Counted from the first letter of the stretch, positions 11,060 to 22,075 are shown. The stretch: 64,000 nt of DNA from Trachelipus rathkii (GCA_015478945.1 JABUQX010002324.1:88253-152252), one strand, 5' to 3'. A program made the numbers and translations. Notes: generated by a model not told the origin, from the sequence alone.

Positions 11060-13440
11060 AATCGGGGAATAATATGGTAGATTGGGATTGAACCGATGAG
11101 ATGACGATTGATACCAATACTGGAGATTTTTGCAGAGAGATGAGATGACGATTAATCGTCCCATATAGAGAAGAAGGAGGAGGAATGAAGAAGGATTTCG
11201 AGAGGGAAGTGACGGTGAAGCAGGAGCATTGTTGTGACTGTTTATCCAGCCAGCAAAGAGGGTTGATGGGTTTTTTAAGTAATACGGGTGTTTCCGTGGT
11301 GTGGAGGATTTGTTAGGCTTTGGGGTTGATTCTTTTTAAAGAGGCGCAAAGAGGTACTTGACTACAATGAGAACTTCTGAGGAAACCGTTGGCTGTTTTG
11401 TTGATATGGAATATGATTTTTTTTTGAATCTTGAGTTATGGATCACGGATGAGAAGGAGGAGGGAGGACAATAACAATTTAATTGGGTGGTGTCTTGGTT
11501 AGGCCATATATCATAATATACTAGCCCTTATATAGTATATACTATAATAATACTATTATAGGAAAATTATAATTATATATACTTTTATATTATTATATAT
11601 CTATATATCTTTCTATATTCTTATTATCATATATATATCTATATAATATATACCATATAATACATTGATTAATGTGTGCTGTTAATTTGTTATATATAAA
11701 ATAAATTAATATATAAAATTAAATATATTTATACATTGTTTAATATAAAAATTACAAAAATACCAAAAAAATGTGTATATAAAAAAATAAATGGATATGG
11801 GATATTTTATCCTAATGTTATGTAAAAAAAATATGAGATGAAAAAAAATAATAATTAATTTGTATGTATTAGTGTATAAGTATTTAAGTTTTATTTATTT
11901 TACGAGCCTGATTACCGCCGAATCACCGATACCGATGAACACGCGTTCCCGCTTTCGAAAAACCCCGTAGTGCACTACCGCGAACCACGTTGGTGATATT
12001 ATTTAACACCGGCCGACCACTCCGACTTCTATTTCAATTATGACTCCCTATCTGCCCTTTATTCACTTTAATTCGTCTGTCTATCTTGAACCACCTACTC
12101 CAAGGAAATGGATAATTTCTAGGTTGGCTCAGGTTCCAGCTCTAAGCTGAAAACAAAACCTGTATAATCAGGGCGGAATACTTAAGTTCGTTTTTTTTCA
12201 ATGCATACACACCAGTGTACTAAAATCTATTATGATTTGAATATTCACTTCAATAATCTGTACACTCCTAGTGAACAGCAATCATTTATTAATAATTACA
12301 TATATTTTATATATTAACTAATTAACACTTAATTTTATTTTTATATTGTATGTAGTTAAATTGCTTCGAAAATGATTGGGGAATTTTAAACAAATTTATA
12401 AACAAAAGTGGGGGAAATTATGAAGATAATCCATTAGGTAATATATCATAGTGGAAATTATTCAACAATATTCAATTACTAAATAGAATTATTATTATTT
12501 CTTTTACCAGGGATTCTAAAAAAATATGGGGAATAGCTGTACACAAACAAACAAAAAAAATACTCTAACAAAATTTGAAAGATAATTTTGAGCTGTATAC
12601 ACTTTGGTTAATTTTTATCTTAAACAACCAAGGATCTGGGGAATGTCACAAGAATTTGCATTCAACTTTTTCTTTAGTAAATTAGTTTTTTTTTCACTAG
12701 GATCCAAAAACATTTCTTGATTATATAATCATTAACATTTGAAGGCTCATAAACTAGTTTATATGCCACACACTAGCCAACAAGTAACCAATTCTCTATC
12801 ACTTAAATATTATTAATTTATTGTAAGAAAAAAACAAAAAGAACTATATTCTTTGTCAGTCAATAACCTTCATCTTGGTTGAAGAAGAATTATTTCACTT
12901 GATAAAAGTTTGAATTCCACCAATGGTGAAGAAGAATGTTTATCTGGGGCAAAATTCACACCCCAAAACCTTCAATGGTATAGAAACCAAACCCGTAACA
13001 AAAACCTAGGAAAGTTAAAACGGTATTACCTATCTACAGTCAGAAAATTCAGTAAATCATTATAATGTATCCTAGTATTTTACTTATTAAAGAAAAACCA
13101 CAAAAAATAGATAACTAACTTACCCCTGTTGAAACAGAGGTTTTCTTTGGGTTGTTAAAGTGAAATTTGAATAGTAAGCTGCGGAGCACTATGGCTTGAA
13201 CAGCAATCGTTGATACCAACTGGGAACAAGACTCTGGTAATCCTACATGGTGGGAAAAAATTAAAACATTTATACTCACTACCAATTCGTCCCCAACAAT
13301 CTCACCATGAACGTCATGAATATTTTATATCATTTTAATTTTTCATGTAAATTATTGTTATTTACCTATGGCAGATATTAATTCACAAAAATTCCAATAT
13401 AATCTAGCACTTAAAGTTGGTTATTCAGATGATGAGCTGT
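11060..13440. other. Unannotated AT-rich region
   Basis: It contains a directly repeated 15-mer (11,095-11,109 and 11,139-11,153) and a 14-bp perfect palindrome at 11,147-11,160. TA-rich sequence occupies 11,520-11,660. A somewhat GC-richer patch lies at 11,905-12,025. No coding motif or RNA was recognised on either strand. Confidence 0.4.
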
Positions 13441-13463
13441 AGAAAGAAGAGAAAAATATAACA

Positions 13464-13475
13464 ATATATATATAT

Positions 13476-13507
<32 letters not shown>

Positions 13508-13570
13508 ATTATATATTATTATATATATATGATATATATATATATATTATATATATATTATATATATATA

Positions 13571-13604
<34 letters not shown>
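13464..13604. repeat. (TA)n array
   Basis: Almost pure alternating TA directly upstream of the GC-rich minisatellite. No coding capacity. Confidence 0.9.
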
Positions 13605-13608
<4 letters not shown>

Positions 13609-13762
13609 AGCCGGAGCCGGAGTCGGACGGGCTCTGCAACCCTGATTACAAGCTCGGGCGGTTCGGAGTTCGGAGAACCAGAGCCCGAGCTGGAACCGAA
13701 GCCCGAGCTGGAGCCGCAACCGAAGTCGCAGAAGGAGTCGGACCTGGAGCAAGAGACGACTC
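13605..13762 (+). repeat. GC-rich GAGCCG/GAGCTGG minisatellite-like block
   Basis: About 155 bp built from imperfect GAGCCG, GAGTCGG and GAGCTGGA words, sharply different in base composition from the (TA)n on its left and (TAA)n on its right. It translates to Arg/Ser/Pro/Glu-rich peptides in several frames and no frame is preferred, so I call it a repeat and not an exon. Confidence 0.55.
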
Positions 13763-13793
13763 AAAATCGAGCTCACTGCGTGAGCTCGATTTT
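13763..13793. other. Perfect 13-bp inverted repeat (hairpin) followed by T run
   Basis: AAAATCGAGCTCA (13,763-13,775) and TGAGCTCGATTTT (13,781-13,793) are exact reverse complements around a 5-base CTGCG loop, followed by two more T. It resembles an intrinsic terminator in shape, but this is a eukaryotic repeat context, so I describe it only as a hairpin. Confidence 0.75.
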
Positions 13794-13799
13794 TTCGAC

Positions 13800-13904
<105 letters not shown>

Positions 13905-14053
13905 TAGGAATTCAATATCAGCCTTTGATTTTATAAAGTTTTTGATTTTATTTCCAACTTTCCAAATATTTATTTTTGTACATAGTTTAATTTTCTTAAA
14001 ATAATCTTTGAAAACAATTTACATGAGAAGAAGCAGATATATTTATTTACATT

Positions 14054-14095
14054 TCCCGACGCGTTTCGTCTCTAACTTGAGACATCTTCAGAAGA
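14054..14095 (-). ncRNA. Hammerhead-ribozyme-like motif in PLE copy A
   Basis: On the minus strand: CTGAAGA (14,085-14,091), a helix GTCTC/GAGAC, GAAAC (14,063-14,067), then GC and GTC. The pieces fit a hammerhead core C-U-G-A-N-G-A, stem II, G-A-A-A, a minimal stem III and the UC cleavage dinucleotide. A short stem I (TCTT with GGGA, two G-U pairs) can form around it. One extra U lies between the core and stem II, so activity is uncertain. PLE terminal repeats are known to carry minimal type I hammerheads. Confidence 0.45.
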
Positions 14096-14205
14096 TTAAT
14101 TCTTGTGAGCGAAATGAGTCTTAAATTAATATATAATAATTAAATCAAATGATATTTAGTCTAACAGATAATACATTAAATTTTATGTTAATGTCTGGTC
14201 TGCGT

Positions 14206-14460
14206 GTTTTGATGTAGAAGCCTCCGCAATTTTAAGTTTCTGCGACTTCACATGACCCGTATAATATTGTGAAGTGTTTAGAAATATTTGCTAATAGTGA
14301 TTGACCATGTGGCCGTTTGAAATGTTTCAAAGATTTTGCGTGGGGACTGTAGCGATGTTGATATTTGCCCTGTCCGACAATCGATTCGTCGTGTAAACCA
14401 ATATATGTCGACGTAACAAAGTCTGACTCAGGGCAGTAAAATTGGTTACACAACGTGATG
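14206..14460 (-). pseudogene. GIY-YIG endonuclease remnant of PLE copy A
   Basis: The minus-strand reading keeps a cysteine/TYIG block (NCPESD-like, TYIG), a KYQHRYSP segment, and a HFTILYGSCEV segment near the C-terminus, all matching copy B closely. The frame around the YIG and first-Cys region differs from copy B by small insertions. The C-terminal EAFYIKTRRPD part falls in a different frame (about 14,190-14,230), so the gene is frameshifted. It would have been the C-terminal nuclease domain of a PLE polyprotein, nicking target DNA for reverse transcription. Confidence 0.75.
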
Positions 14461-15014
14461 GTTGTCGGTCAAAGCATCTCTTGTGCTTAAAGGAAGATGA
14501 CAGTTGTTTGGATTTTAATTGGTATAGTCTGACTTTTAATTTTTTGAGGTGTCTTTAGTTTTGAGGTGACAATTCAAAATATTACGAAGGCACTTTCTCT
14601 TCTTTATTGAAGGTCTAAGCATTAGAAGTTTTGAAGAAGAAATTATCGAATTTTCCTGATTATTTTTACTTTTCTTTATTAATAATTTTGTAATGGTTTT
14701 ATTAATTAAATTTTCAACTGAATATTGTGGATGATCACAGTTAATTAAATTTTACTTAATGCGGCAAATTTCTTCATCAAAAGTTTTCCAAGTTGAACAT
14801 AGGTTGTATGCTCTGTAAACTAAAGTTTTTACGATAGATTCTTTGTAAATAGTCGGTGAATAGGACCCATAGTTCATATACAGACCATTATCAGTGGGTT
14901 TGTCATGAATGCCTGTGATATTGAGCCGTCAGAATTAATATTGATTTTAATGTCTAAAAAACAGATAGCATTATTAACCTAAGTTTCGTATGTAAATTTT
15001 AAGCATGACAACTC

Positions 15015-15142
15015 TTGAATTCTATTGATGAACTGATGTATATGATCTATGTTCCTAAAGATAGTGAGGGTGTCGTCGACATATCTTATGTAAAATACGG
15101 GGTTAAAGTTGTTTGTTTCACGAAGGATTTTGTTTTCTCTCA
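15015..15142 (-). pseudogene. Reverse transcriptase fragment with YVDD, PLE copy A
   Basis: Minus-strand translation gives NPVFYIRYVDDTLTIFRN followed by an Ile/His-rich helix-like segment. YVDD (15,072-15,083) is the catalytic aspartate pair of reverse transcriptases (motif C), and the surrounding residues are typical of Penelope-like RTs. Further downstream on the same strand (about 14,915-14,960) is a segment readable as DIKININ.DGSI followed by AFMTNP, corresponding to the RT thumb/connector region. The fragment is cut off at the inversion junction near 15,140, so the fingers and the first catalytic aspartate are missing. Confidence 0.75.
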
Positions 15143-15518
15143 CCTCAAAACTAAAGACACCTCAAAAATTAAAGTCAGACTATACCATAAATCCAAACAA
15201 CTGTCATCTTCCTTTAGCACAAGAGATGCTTTGCCCGACAACCATCACGTTGTGTACCAATTTAACTGCCCTGAGTCAGACTGTACGTCGACATATATTG
15301 GTTACACGACGAATAGATTGTCGGACAGGGCATATCAACATCGCTACAGTCCCAGCAAAATCTTTGAACATTTCAACACGGCACATGGTCAATCAACTAT
15401 TAGCAATATTTCTAAACACTTCACAATATTATACGGATCATGTGAAGTCCAGAAACTTAAAATTGCGGAGGCCTTCTACATCAAAACACGCAGACCAGAC
15501 ATTAACATAAAATTATAA
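15015..15518 (+). CDS. Chimeric open frame: antisense-RT leader fused to PLE GIY-YIG endonuclease
   Basis: A 167-codon open frame, the best-preserved coding sequence here. Residues 1 to about 40 are an antisense reading of copy A's RT and have no biological meaning. From about residue 42 the frame is genuine PLE sequence: a basic linker, then the GIY-YIG fold with VYQFNCPESDC (the 'GIY' strand and a Cys pair), STYIGYTT (the 'YIG' strand), an RLSDRAYQH helix with the catalytic-type Arg, an FEHFNTAHG segment, and KIAEAFYIKTRRPDINIK with the conserved Glu and Asn. All expected landmarks of the nuclease domain are present, so this copy was probably recently active. Because it is truncated and fused at an inversion, it is unlikely to make a functional protein. 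Confidence 0.7.
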   Translation: MNSIDELMYMIYVPKDSEGVVDISYVKYGVKVVCFTKDFVFSHLKTKDTSKIKVRLYHKSKQLSSSFSTRDALPDNHHVVYQFNCPESDCTSTYIGYTTNRLSDRAYQHRYSPSKIFEHFNTAHGQSTISNISKHFTILYGSCEVQKLKIAEAFYIKTRRPDINIKL

Positions 15519-15797
15519 TGTATTATCTGTTAGACTAAATATCATTTATGATTTAAGTAATATCATATTAGTTAGCTTTCGCTCACAAGATTTAATCCTC
15601 TGAAGATGTCTCAAGTTTAGAGACGAACGCGTCGGGAAATCTATGTATGTAAATATTATCTTCTTCTTCTCATGTAAATTGTTTGAATCAAATATTATTT
15701 TAAGAAAATTAAACTATGTACAGAAATAACTATTTAGAAACTTGGAAATAATCAAAAACTTTTTATAAAATTCTCAAAGGCGATATTGAATTTCCTA
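15140..15797 (+). mobile_element. Penelope-like retroelement copy B, 3' part, plus strand
   Basis: It contains the GIY-YIG reading frame and the terminal region with the hammerhead-like motif, and is the inverted partner of most of copy A. It starts abruptly at a point equivalent to the RT/GIY-YIG linker, so it is 5'-truncated. Its terminal region (15,590-15,797) directly precedes the body of copy C in the same orientation, so it may also act as the upstream pseudo-LTR of copy C, an arrangement known for PLEs. Confidence 0.8.
15596..15637 (+). ncRNA. Hammerhead-ribozyme-like motif in PLE copy B
   Basis: CTGAAGA (15,600-15,606), helix strands GTCTC (15,608-15,612) and GAGAC (15,620-15,624), GAAC (15,625-15,628; one A fewer than copy A), GC, then GTC (15,631-15,633). 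Stem I can form between TCCT (15,596-15,599) and GGGA (15,634-15,637) with one G-U pair. The missing A in the GAAA box would be expected to impair cleavage. Confidence 0.4.
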
Positions 15798-16499
15798 AAT
15801 TACTGCAAAGAAAATCAGCTGTTTCCAAACTTTCTCAATATAAGATTTATACATAAAGAGAACTTCAGAATAGTGAAATAACTAAAAATTTCAACAATAA
15901 ACTACTCGTAATTATGTTCATTCTGGAACATAGAAATTAAGAAATTTAATACTAAAGATTGGAAAACAGGACCAGTTGATCTAATTGATCTCAAGAAATC
16001 AACTGGGAATTTATATTAAATTTAACTACTACTAATAATAGTTTCACTACTATATAATTTTCTGATCTCAATAAGGATATTAGATTCAAACACATCTAGA
16101 AATTATAGAAACTCTATGGTAATGAGTTTCTCCTTAAAGAAGACAAATCTACTAAATTAACTATATCAAATTATGAACTAATACCAACAAAATGAAAAAC
16201 ATCCAATCAATTTAAACAATATGTACTCCAATATTTTGGAACTGAAAAACAAAGATGTAGTTAAATTGAAGAAGAGGAAAATCTATTTATTTATGAAGTA
16301 AGAGCTTTTCAAATACAATTGTAAAAACAAAAAAAAGATCAAATTTTTTAAGACTATTACAGTTAACAATTATTCATGATCATCTTAAGGCTAAACTTAA
16401 AACAATTTTTCTTATTTCGTTTCTATAAGACACACAAATATATTGAATAAACTCACCAAAGAATGATAAAGACAAGCAATTTTCTTAGCCTTAAAAAAA

Positions 16500-17150
16500 A
16501 TAAATTAAAATAAATGACATAAGTTATATCACTCCCCCAGATAAAGGTGGTGGAGTAGTTATAATGAACAATCTAGATATTGAAGAAAATTCAAAATTAG
16601 AATCAATCAACACAAAACCAATTTAAAATAAACTTCATGATAAACTAACAAATACAAACACTAAAAAAATAAACATTAACAGAATCGCTTAAAAAAAAAT
16701 ATTGAAATAAAAAACAAAAAATTAGACAAAAATATAAAGAACATGGAATTTTAATAATATTAGGAACATAATATAATGGATTGCCTAAAATACACAAAAA
16801 CTCAGAAAAATCCACCTTTGAGAGCAGAAAACTGTTCTCCTTTTGCATCAGAAACTGTTACAACACGAAATTGCTCCAATATCACTGAAACAGCATTATA
16901 CACGTCCATATCTTAATAACTCTTTCATAGTTAAATCAAATAATGAAAAACGTATTAGCAAAATTATCAAACTTAAAACTTGAAGACACTAATATAATAA
17001 GCTAACTTGATGTAAAGTCTTTGTTCACAAATGTATCAGTTTTTGAAACGATTGATATAATAATTAACAACGCGTATTTGGAATCATCCGTAGATATCAG
17101 TAAAAAATCAGCATACATTAGCAATCATTGGCAAATATCAACAACAATCT
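16500..17150 (+). pseudogene. PLE reverse transcriptase core, copy C (pseudogene)
   Basis: Three motifs are readable in order on the plus strand: TPPDKGGGVVIMNN (PLE RTs typically have a DKG..VV..N segment here), YNGLPKIHK (the near-universal Y-G-LPKIHK of Penelope RTs) and LDVKSLFTNVS (motif A, containing the first catalytic Asp). Between the second and third, a segment ending in ETVTTRN resembles the RPI/VSSIGT region in degraded form. Many stops and frameshifts separate the motifs. I could not find a clear YxDD box in this copy downstream. Confidence 0.75.
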
Positions 17151-18179
17151 GTGATCGTCCACTCAAGTTAATCCTTACTCCTTATTAAATTAGAAAGAAA
17201 ACATATATCTAAACATTTATAAAACCTGATAGCGAGAAGGTCGATAGGGCTCCAACATTAGACTAACATTTGCAGGACTTCTAATTAATGTCAAATTCTG
17301 AGAAAAAACCAAAATCATTACTGTGAAAAGACAACAACTTATTACCCTACGTATATTTACAATATAAAAAGAATATATGATCGACGAAATCAACCCTCTA
17401 ACTACTTAGTCATTGAAACTTAACACAGTTAATCTTAATAGAATATCAAAGAGTTTGTCATTGTAGCTTAAATAATTTACATACGACATTTCGCAATATT
17501 ATTTGCAGTGCTGTTTAGACATATCAAAATCAATATTAATTTATGACGGGCTCTAAATAATCTAACAGAGGCATTCATGTACAACCCAGACTATGGAATA
17601 AATGGTTAAAAATGTATATGAAACTAATTTACCTAGCTTTTTGTACTTTTCTCTTTAACAAAGAACTGATCAATATGATCACGTAACAATTACCAAAACT
17701 TATAAACCATATATACAGGAGCATTACGAATTTTGCCTATACAACTTATAGATAAGCAAACTTTGAAACTGACAAAATTACAGTAGCCCGCTTAATTTAA
17801 AGTAAAAATATATAAAATTAAACTGTAGCATAACCATACCACATATTCAGTTGAAAATTAACCTTAATAAAGACCAATTACCAAAAATTAATAAAGTAAA
17901 GTAGAAAATCTCAGAAATACACAGAACCTCAAATTTCTTCTTCAAAACTTCTAATGCGATACTAGACTACACATAAGCAGAGAAGATGCCTTCGTAAAAT
18001 TATTGAAAACTCTCAACACATCAAAACTCAAAAAGAAACCACTTCAAAAAATAAAAACTCCCGATAATACCAATAAAAAGACCAAAAACAACTGAGATCA
18101 ATGCTTACATATTAGAGAGACAACCACAACGAACAATGCAACACTACCACTTAGAACGAACACAAAAACCATCACGTAT

Positions 18180-18535
18180 GGTACTCAAATCCTCGCTCAC
18201 ATACCCTGAGTCAGGGAAAAAGCCAAACGCTCACGAATAGAACATATTAATATTGGATACAACTAGCGAATCGAATTAGTCGGTGACACGGGATACCAAA
18301 TCAACATCGTACAAACAGCCAGCCAAAATCAAGAACATTTCAAAAAAACGCACAGAAGCATGAAAATCAAGCTGGATTAGCCAACATATTTCGATAACAA
18401 GCGTTACAAATATAATTATACAGGATCTATTGTGCAACAAGTCCACAGAAACACTATAGACAACCAACAATTTAGCGGAGGGCCTTCTACATACAAAAAA
18501 CACGCTGAAGACAGAACACTAATAACATAAAAAAC
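18180..18535 (+). pseudogene. GIY-YIG endonuclease remnant, PLE copy C
   Basis: Aligned by position with copy B, landmarks survive only at the DNA level: a CCTGAGTCAG word (18,206), an ATATTGGATACAAC word where copy B has the YIG strand, a CAACATCG word, and a CTTCTACAT..AAAACACGC stretch where copy B encodes EAFYIKTRR. No reading frame is intact. Confidence 0.55.
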
Positions 18536-18644
18536 TCTAATGTGTAGAACTTAATCTGTAGACATATAATATCATTTGATTCTATATTAGCTACGTATTT
18601 TTAAGACTCTCCATTACGAAGTCTCACACCCGACCAAAAATAGA

Positions 18645-18715
18645 TCTCTCCCACTGAAATGTCGTTTCAAGAGTATAGTAGAAAGAACACACGAGAACAA
18701 AAGCGTCGGAAAATA
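18645..18715 (+). ncRNA. Decayed terminal hammerhead-like motif, PLE copy C
   Basis: CTGAAATGTC, then a GAGA-containing stretch and AAGCGTCGGAAAATA stand where copies A and B have their hammerhead-like core. Core bases are lost, so it is only a remnant. Confidence 0.3.
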
Positions 18716-18884
18716 GTAAATTAATATCTTCTATCTTCTCATGATAAAAATTAGTTTCACAAGATAAAATATATAATATAAGAAGAATTTAAAAACATAA
18801 TGTTACAGAAATAACTAAATTAATAGAACACTTATCGAAATAAAAATTCTCAAAAAACTTTTATATACAATAACTCAATGTAAC

Positions 18885-21800
18885 TAAAATAATAAAAACA
18901 ATAAGTAATAAATAATAGACTATAATAATATATAATAAATGAAAATAATAAATAATAATAATAATAATACTCATTAACAATAATAAGAATAACAAATAAT
19001 AAAATATAACAATACCTACTCAATCTACTGAACCATACTATAAATATAACACAAGAATATAACTCAGGATAATAGTGGTCATACTCTGAAAAAAACGCTG
19101 GTATACGCATACACAATTGCAATCTACGGTTACCCAAACCAACCGTCTTCAAATACACCCTAGCTCGCGCAAATGGAAGCGTACCAAAAGGGAACACGTA
19201 ACCGCCATTAATAAATTTCACCGTCGCTCATCGCGCGGGGGACCCCAAAAACCAATATACAAAAACTCTAGGACTTGACAACTCTCATGTGATGAGTAAC
19301 TAAATACCAAAATCTATGAAAACCGCGCCCAGACTATCTCGCAAAGACATCACCACAAAAAAAGACAATGAATCAACTTCTCAAAACCCCAACATACAGA
19401 TAAACATAAAAAACGTCTACAGGAAAATAAATACCCCAATTTCCTTCTAAGAATACAGCAAGCAATTTCATAGCGATGAAACTTAAAAAATAAATATATT
19501 TTAAATTCCCTAATTCTAAATTAATAACACCTTTAAATATTAGTATTAATCTTAGGGTCTGGCAAGCGATATGCTCTCAAATCAACCCTTGCCATTCCTG
19601 CAGTATACGAGAGCAAGAGATTTGCCAAATAGTGTTTTGTTTTATTTGTTCTGCTTCAGGGAAAATGTTATTTTTTTCTTTTTATTACTTTTTTTAGTGG
19701 AGCTCTACGAAGACCGATTACGGAGAGAAGACGAAGCAGGAAGACGAAAAAGCTCCACCCCCCCGTGACGTCCCCCTGTATAGAGCAGAGAAACTCCCCG
19801 ACTCTGTACTATCATTTGTTTATTATACCCGTGAAGGAGAGTATAATCACTATATAAAGTATTAAAAAAAAGAAAAAAAAAAATTATCAAAATTATGGAG
19901 CAACCTTTGCATAGACTACCACGAGGAATTACTTCACGGAAGTCATCCTTTCGTATATATCAAAAAAAACACAGTTAAAATTTATTTATAACATTATTTT
20001 AATAAACATTGTCCAATCAATTCAGTAAAAAATGCAGCTATGTCAACAATCAAAAGTCATCAATTTTCATACTTATTACTACTCACATATTAGTATGTCA
20101 CATAGGGTAAAAATCACATCACCTACCTGCACAATCTAAATAAACATGCCATGATTATTCTAGTCTAATTATTACGCACAGCTGTTAGAGCATCTGATCT
20201 ATAAGACATCGTTTTCAGTTACAATCCATGACGATCCTATTCCGGAGAGTCGATTCAGTCTGACCCAATAGAACAAGCTATACAAAGTCTATCATTGACC
20301 ACATTCACATCGACACGCTACACAACAGGACTTTCGCAGACCCACAATGCCACTCAGCAATCAGCATCAGCACAAACCAAACACAACAACAACAAACAAC
20401 CACCGGCCCAAACGGTGGCGGACTCTCCGGATGCTATCGTCCTACTAACCTACTATTACTTACCCACATACAAAACATATCATCACAACACGACTCGAGC
20501 ATCGGGCAAAGAGTAAAAACATGATAGGCCATCACATCTCGAAGAGAAGATGAAACCCTACATCACTCTATGCTTGGACTCCATTTGTTAACAAACTACA
20601 ATCTTTCCAAAAGCTTTTCCGCATACTCAAAACGTGGAGACCATCGGCACGCAAGTCGTAGAAACAAGCGACGACCTTTATATTGCGCGTCAACGAATAG
20701 CTCACTTACACGTACCTCTCAACTGAAGAGCCTCTCCTCCTTGTAGCTCATCTTTGGTCAAGTGGTAAAATACTTGCTATGCTAGCTGGTGAGGCTCGAC
20801 GATTTCGGCGCTAACCCAGAAAAAGCAGAATAGAAGATTCCATTATAGTCCTAAAAACTAGTTGAGTGGTCCACTAACGACACATCCTAAGCACCATCAC
20901 TAAAACCCCCTACATACCACAGCACCAGACTCACTCACCTATACCTATACTAGTATACAAGCATACCCCCAGATACACCACTTCAATCCACAGTACGCGC
21001 CCCACCATTCATATAGCCTACATACACTCTACACCTACTATAATTATAACTAATTCACTAACCATAACACGATATACTATTCAACCAGCGTACACTAAAT
21101 ACTAAACCAGACATATTACAACAGAAGGCTCACAACATAGAATACCCTATGGCACAACCATTTAACTAACCCTATAAATAACTGCAGTATCGAATTCAAA
21201 ATCGTCCGCACAATGTCGAGGGAAGACCACGACTATACGCCCTACCAAAAATATGACACAATATACTCACGAGATACAATTCGAGATCCTTAAACAGTTA
21301 TATTAAACATCCGTTGATTGCTCACAATTACCATCAATTTCTATTCTTAATCAAACATTTATCTATATTAGCACTAATGCTAATCACTAATAAAACAACG
21401 CTCACCATTGAAAACGATCGCTACTGCCTATCTACCACTAATCACGCTAGGCCGCTCATGCAGAATCTTCTGCGCAGCAAGAGAGATAAGAGATCGAAGA
21501 CCGAAGACGGAGCAGCGCAACACAAGACCTGACAACACGCGCATCACCCACGGCTCAAACAGAAAGACCGTAAAAGAGATAAAAACTCACACGAGATCGA
21601 AGGAAGGATTGAGCGTACACCACAGAATAACTGGCGAACACCGAGAGAGGAAACGACCCACTATCAGACAACCAAACCTACCATGACTGTACGAGAAGGA
21701 TCAAACCCTGCCACACAGCCGCCCAAATCCGGAACCGCACAACGACTGACGAAAAGAGACACGCCAACGTCAGGCACAAAGAGAAACAACAATGTAATTC

Positions 21801-21990
21801 AGACTAATAATATAATTTAAATAAATAAACAAAATTCTTATAAATGTATGATATCCCTTTTTGCACATGATACTCCTTACTTTTTTAACAACCGTATATG
21901 AAAACGTTTTTTTTTTTTTTTATTTATTATTTTTTAGAGTATGTTCACACCTCACGTCAGAGCATAAGCCGACTAATTACAAAGAGCAGG
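18885..21990. other. Unannotated A/C-rich region
   Basis: The plus strand is rich in A and C over about 3 kb. A T-rich/A-rich island occupies 19,640-19,880. Open frames at 20,295-20,516 and 21,314-21,686 are Thr/His/Arg/Lys-rich composition artefacts. Apart from a weak tRNA-like stretch at about 20,748 I recognise no element. Confidence 0.4.
20748..20818 (+). repeat. Possible tRNA-derived SINE head
   Basis: TGGTCAAGTGG resembles a Pol III A box (T-R-G-C-N-N-A-G-Y-G-G), and GGCTCGACGATTTC about 40 bases on resembles a decayed B box. The spacing is right for a tRNA-like promoter, but a full cloverleaf does not form. It may be chance. Confidence 0.25.
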
Positions 21991-22014
21991 AGGAACTTCT
22001 CTAGCGTAATTTAC

Positions 22015-22075
22015 TACCTAGGATTCGAACCCGCGACCTTTGCCATGCGACTCCGTCGCTCTACCGGTAAACTTA
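22015..22075 (-). repeat. tRNA-derived SINE fragment, minus strand
   Basis: On the minus strand the sequence reads TTACCGGTAGAGC (A-box region), a GCATGGCAAAG anticodon-arm-like stretch, then GGTCGCGGGTTCGAATCCTA, which holds a near-perfect Pol III B box and T-arm. This is the typical head of invertebrate tRNA-derived SINEs. The 5' acceptor strand is not matched at the 3' side, so it is not a functional tRNA. Confidence 0.5.

Larger units (their letters stand above)
13908..15140 (-). mobile_element. Penelope-like retroelement copy A, 5'-truncated, minus strand
   Basis: Reading the minus strand from about 15,140, it carries the end of a reverse transcriptase (YVDD motif), a linker, a GIY-YIG endonuclease remnant and a terminal region with a hammerhead-like motif, ending near 13,908. 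The last ~230 bp and the GIY-YIG part match copy B (15,140-15,797) in inverted orientation. The RT lacks everything upstream of the YVDD region. The order RT, GIY-YIG, terminal repeat with hammerhead-like motif is the known Penelope-like (PLE) architecture. The junction with copy B lies near 15,140. Confidence 0.8.
15800..18880 (+). mobile_element. Penelope-like retroelement copy C, near full length but heavily decayed
   Basis: It runs in the same direction as copy B. The order of recognisable pieces is PLE-like: an upstream region, PPDKGGGVVIMNN (about 16,531), YNGLPKIHK (16,772-16,801), LDVKSLFTNVS (RT motif A, about 17,006-17,040), a connector segment (about 17,520-17,610), a GIY-YIG remnant (about 18,180-18,530) and a terminal region that again resembles the ends of copies A and B (18,610-18,880). 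Stops and frameshifts are dense throughout, far more than in copy B. Confidence 0.75.

Noticed and set aside
13763..13795. Rho-independent terminator
   Set aside because: The shape fits, but the context is eukaryotic simple repeats with no upstream gene.
14232..14453. Independent small secreted protein on the minus strand
   Set aside because: The residues (CPESD, TYIG, HFTILYGSCEV) align with the GIY-YIG frame of PLE copy B, so it is a decayed copy of that domain.
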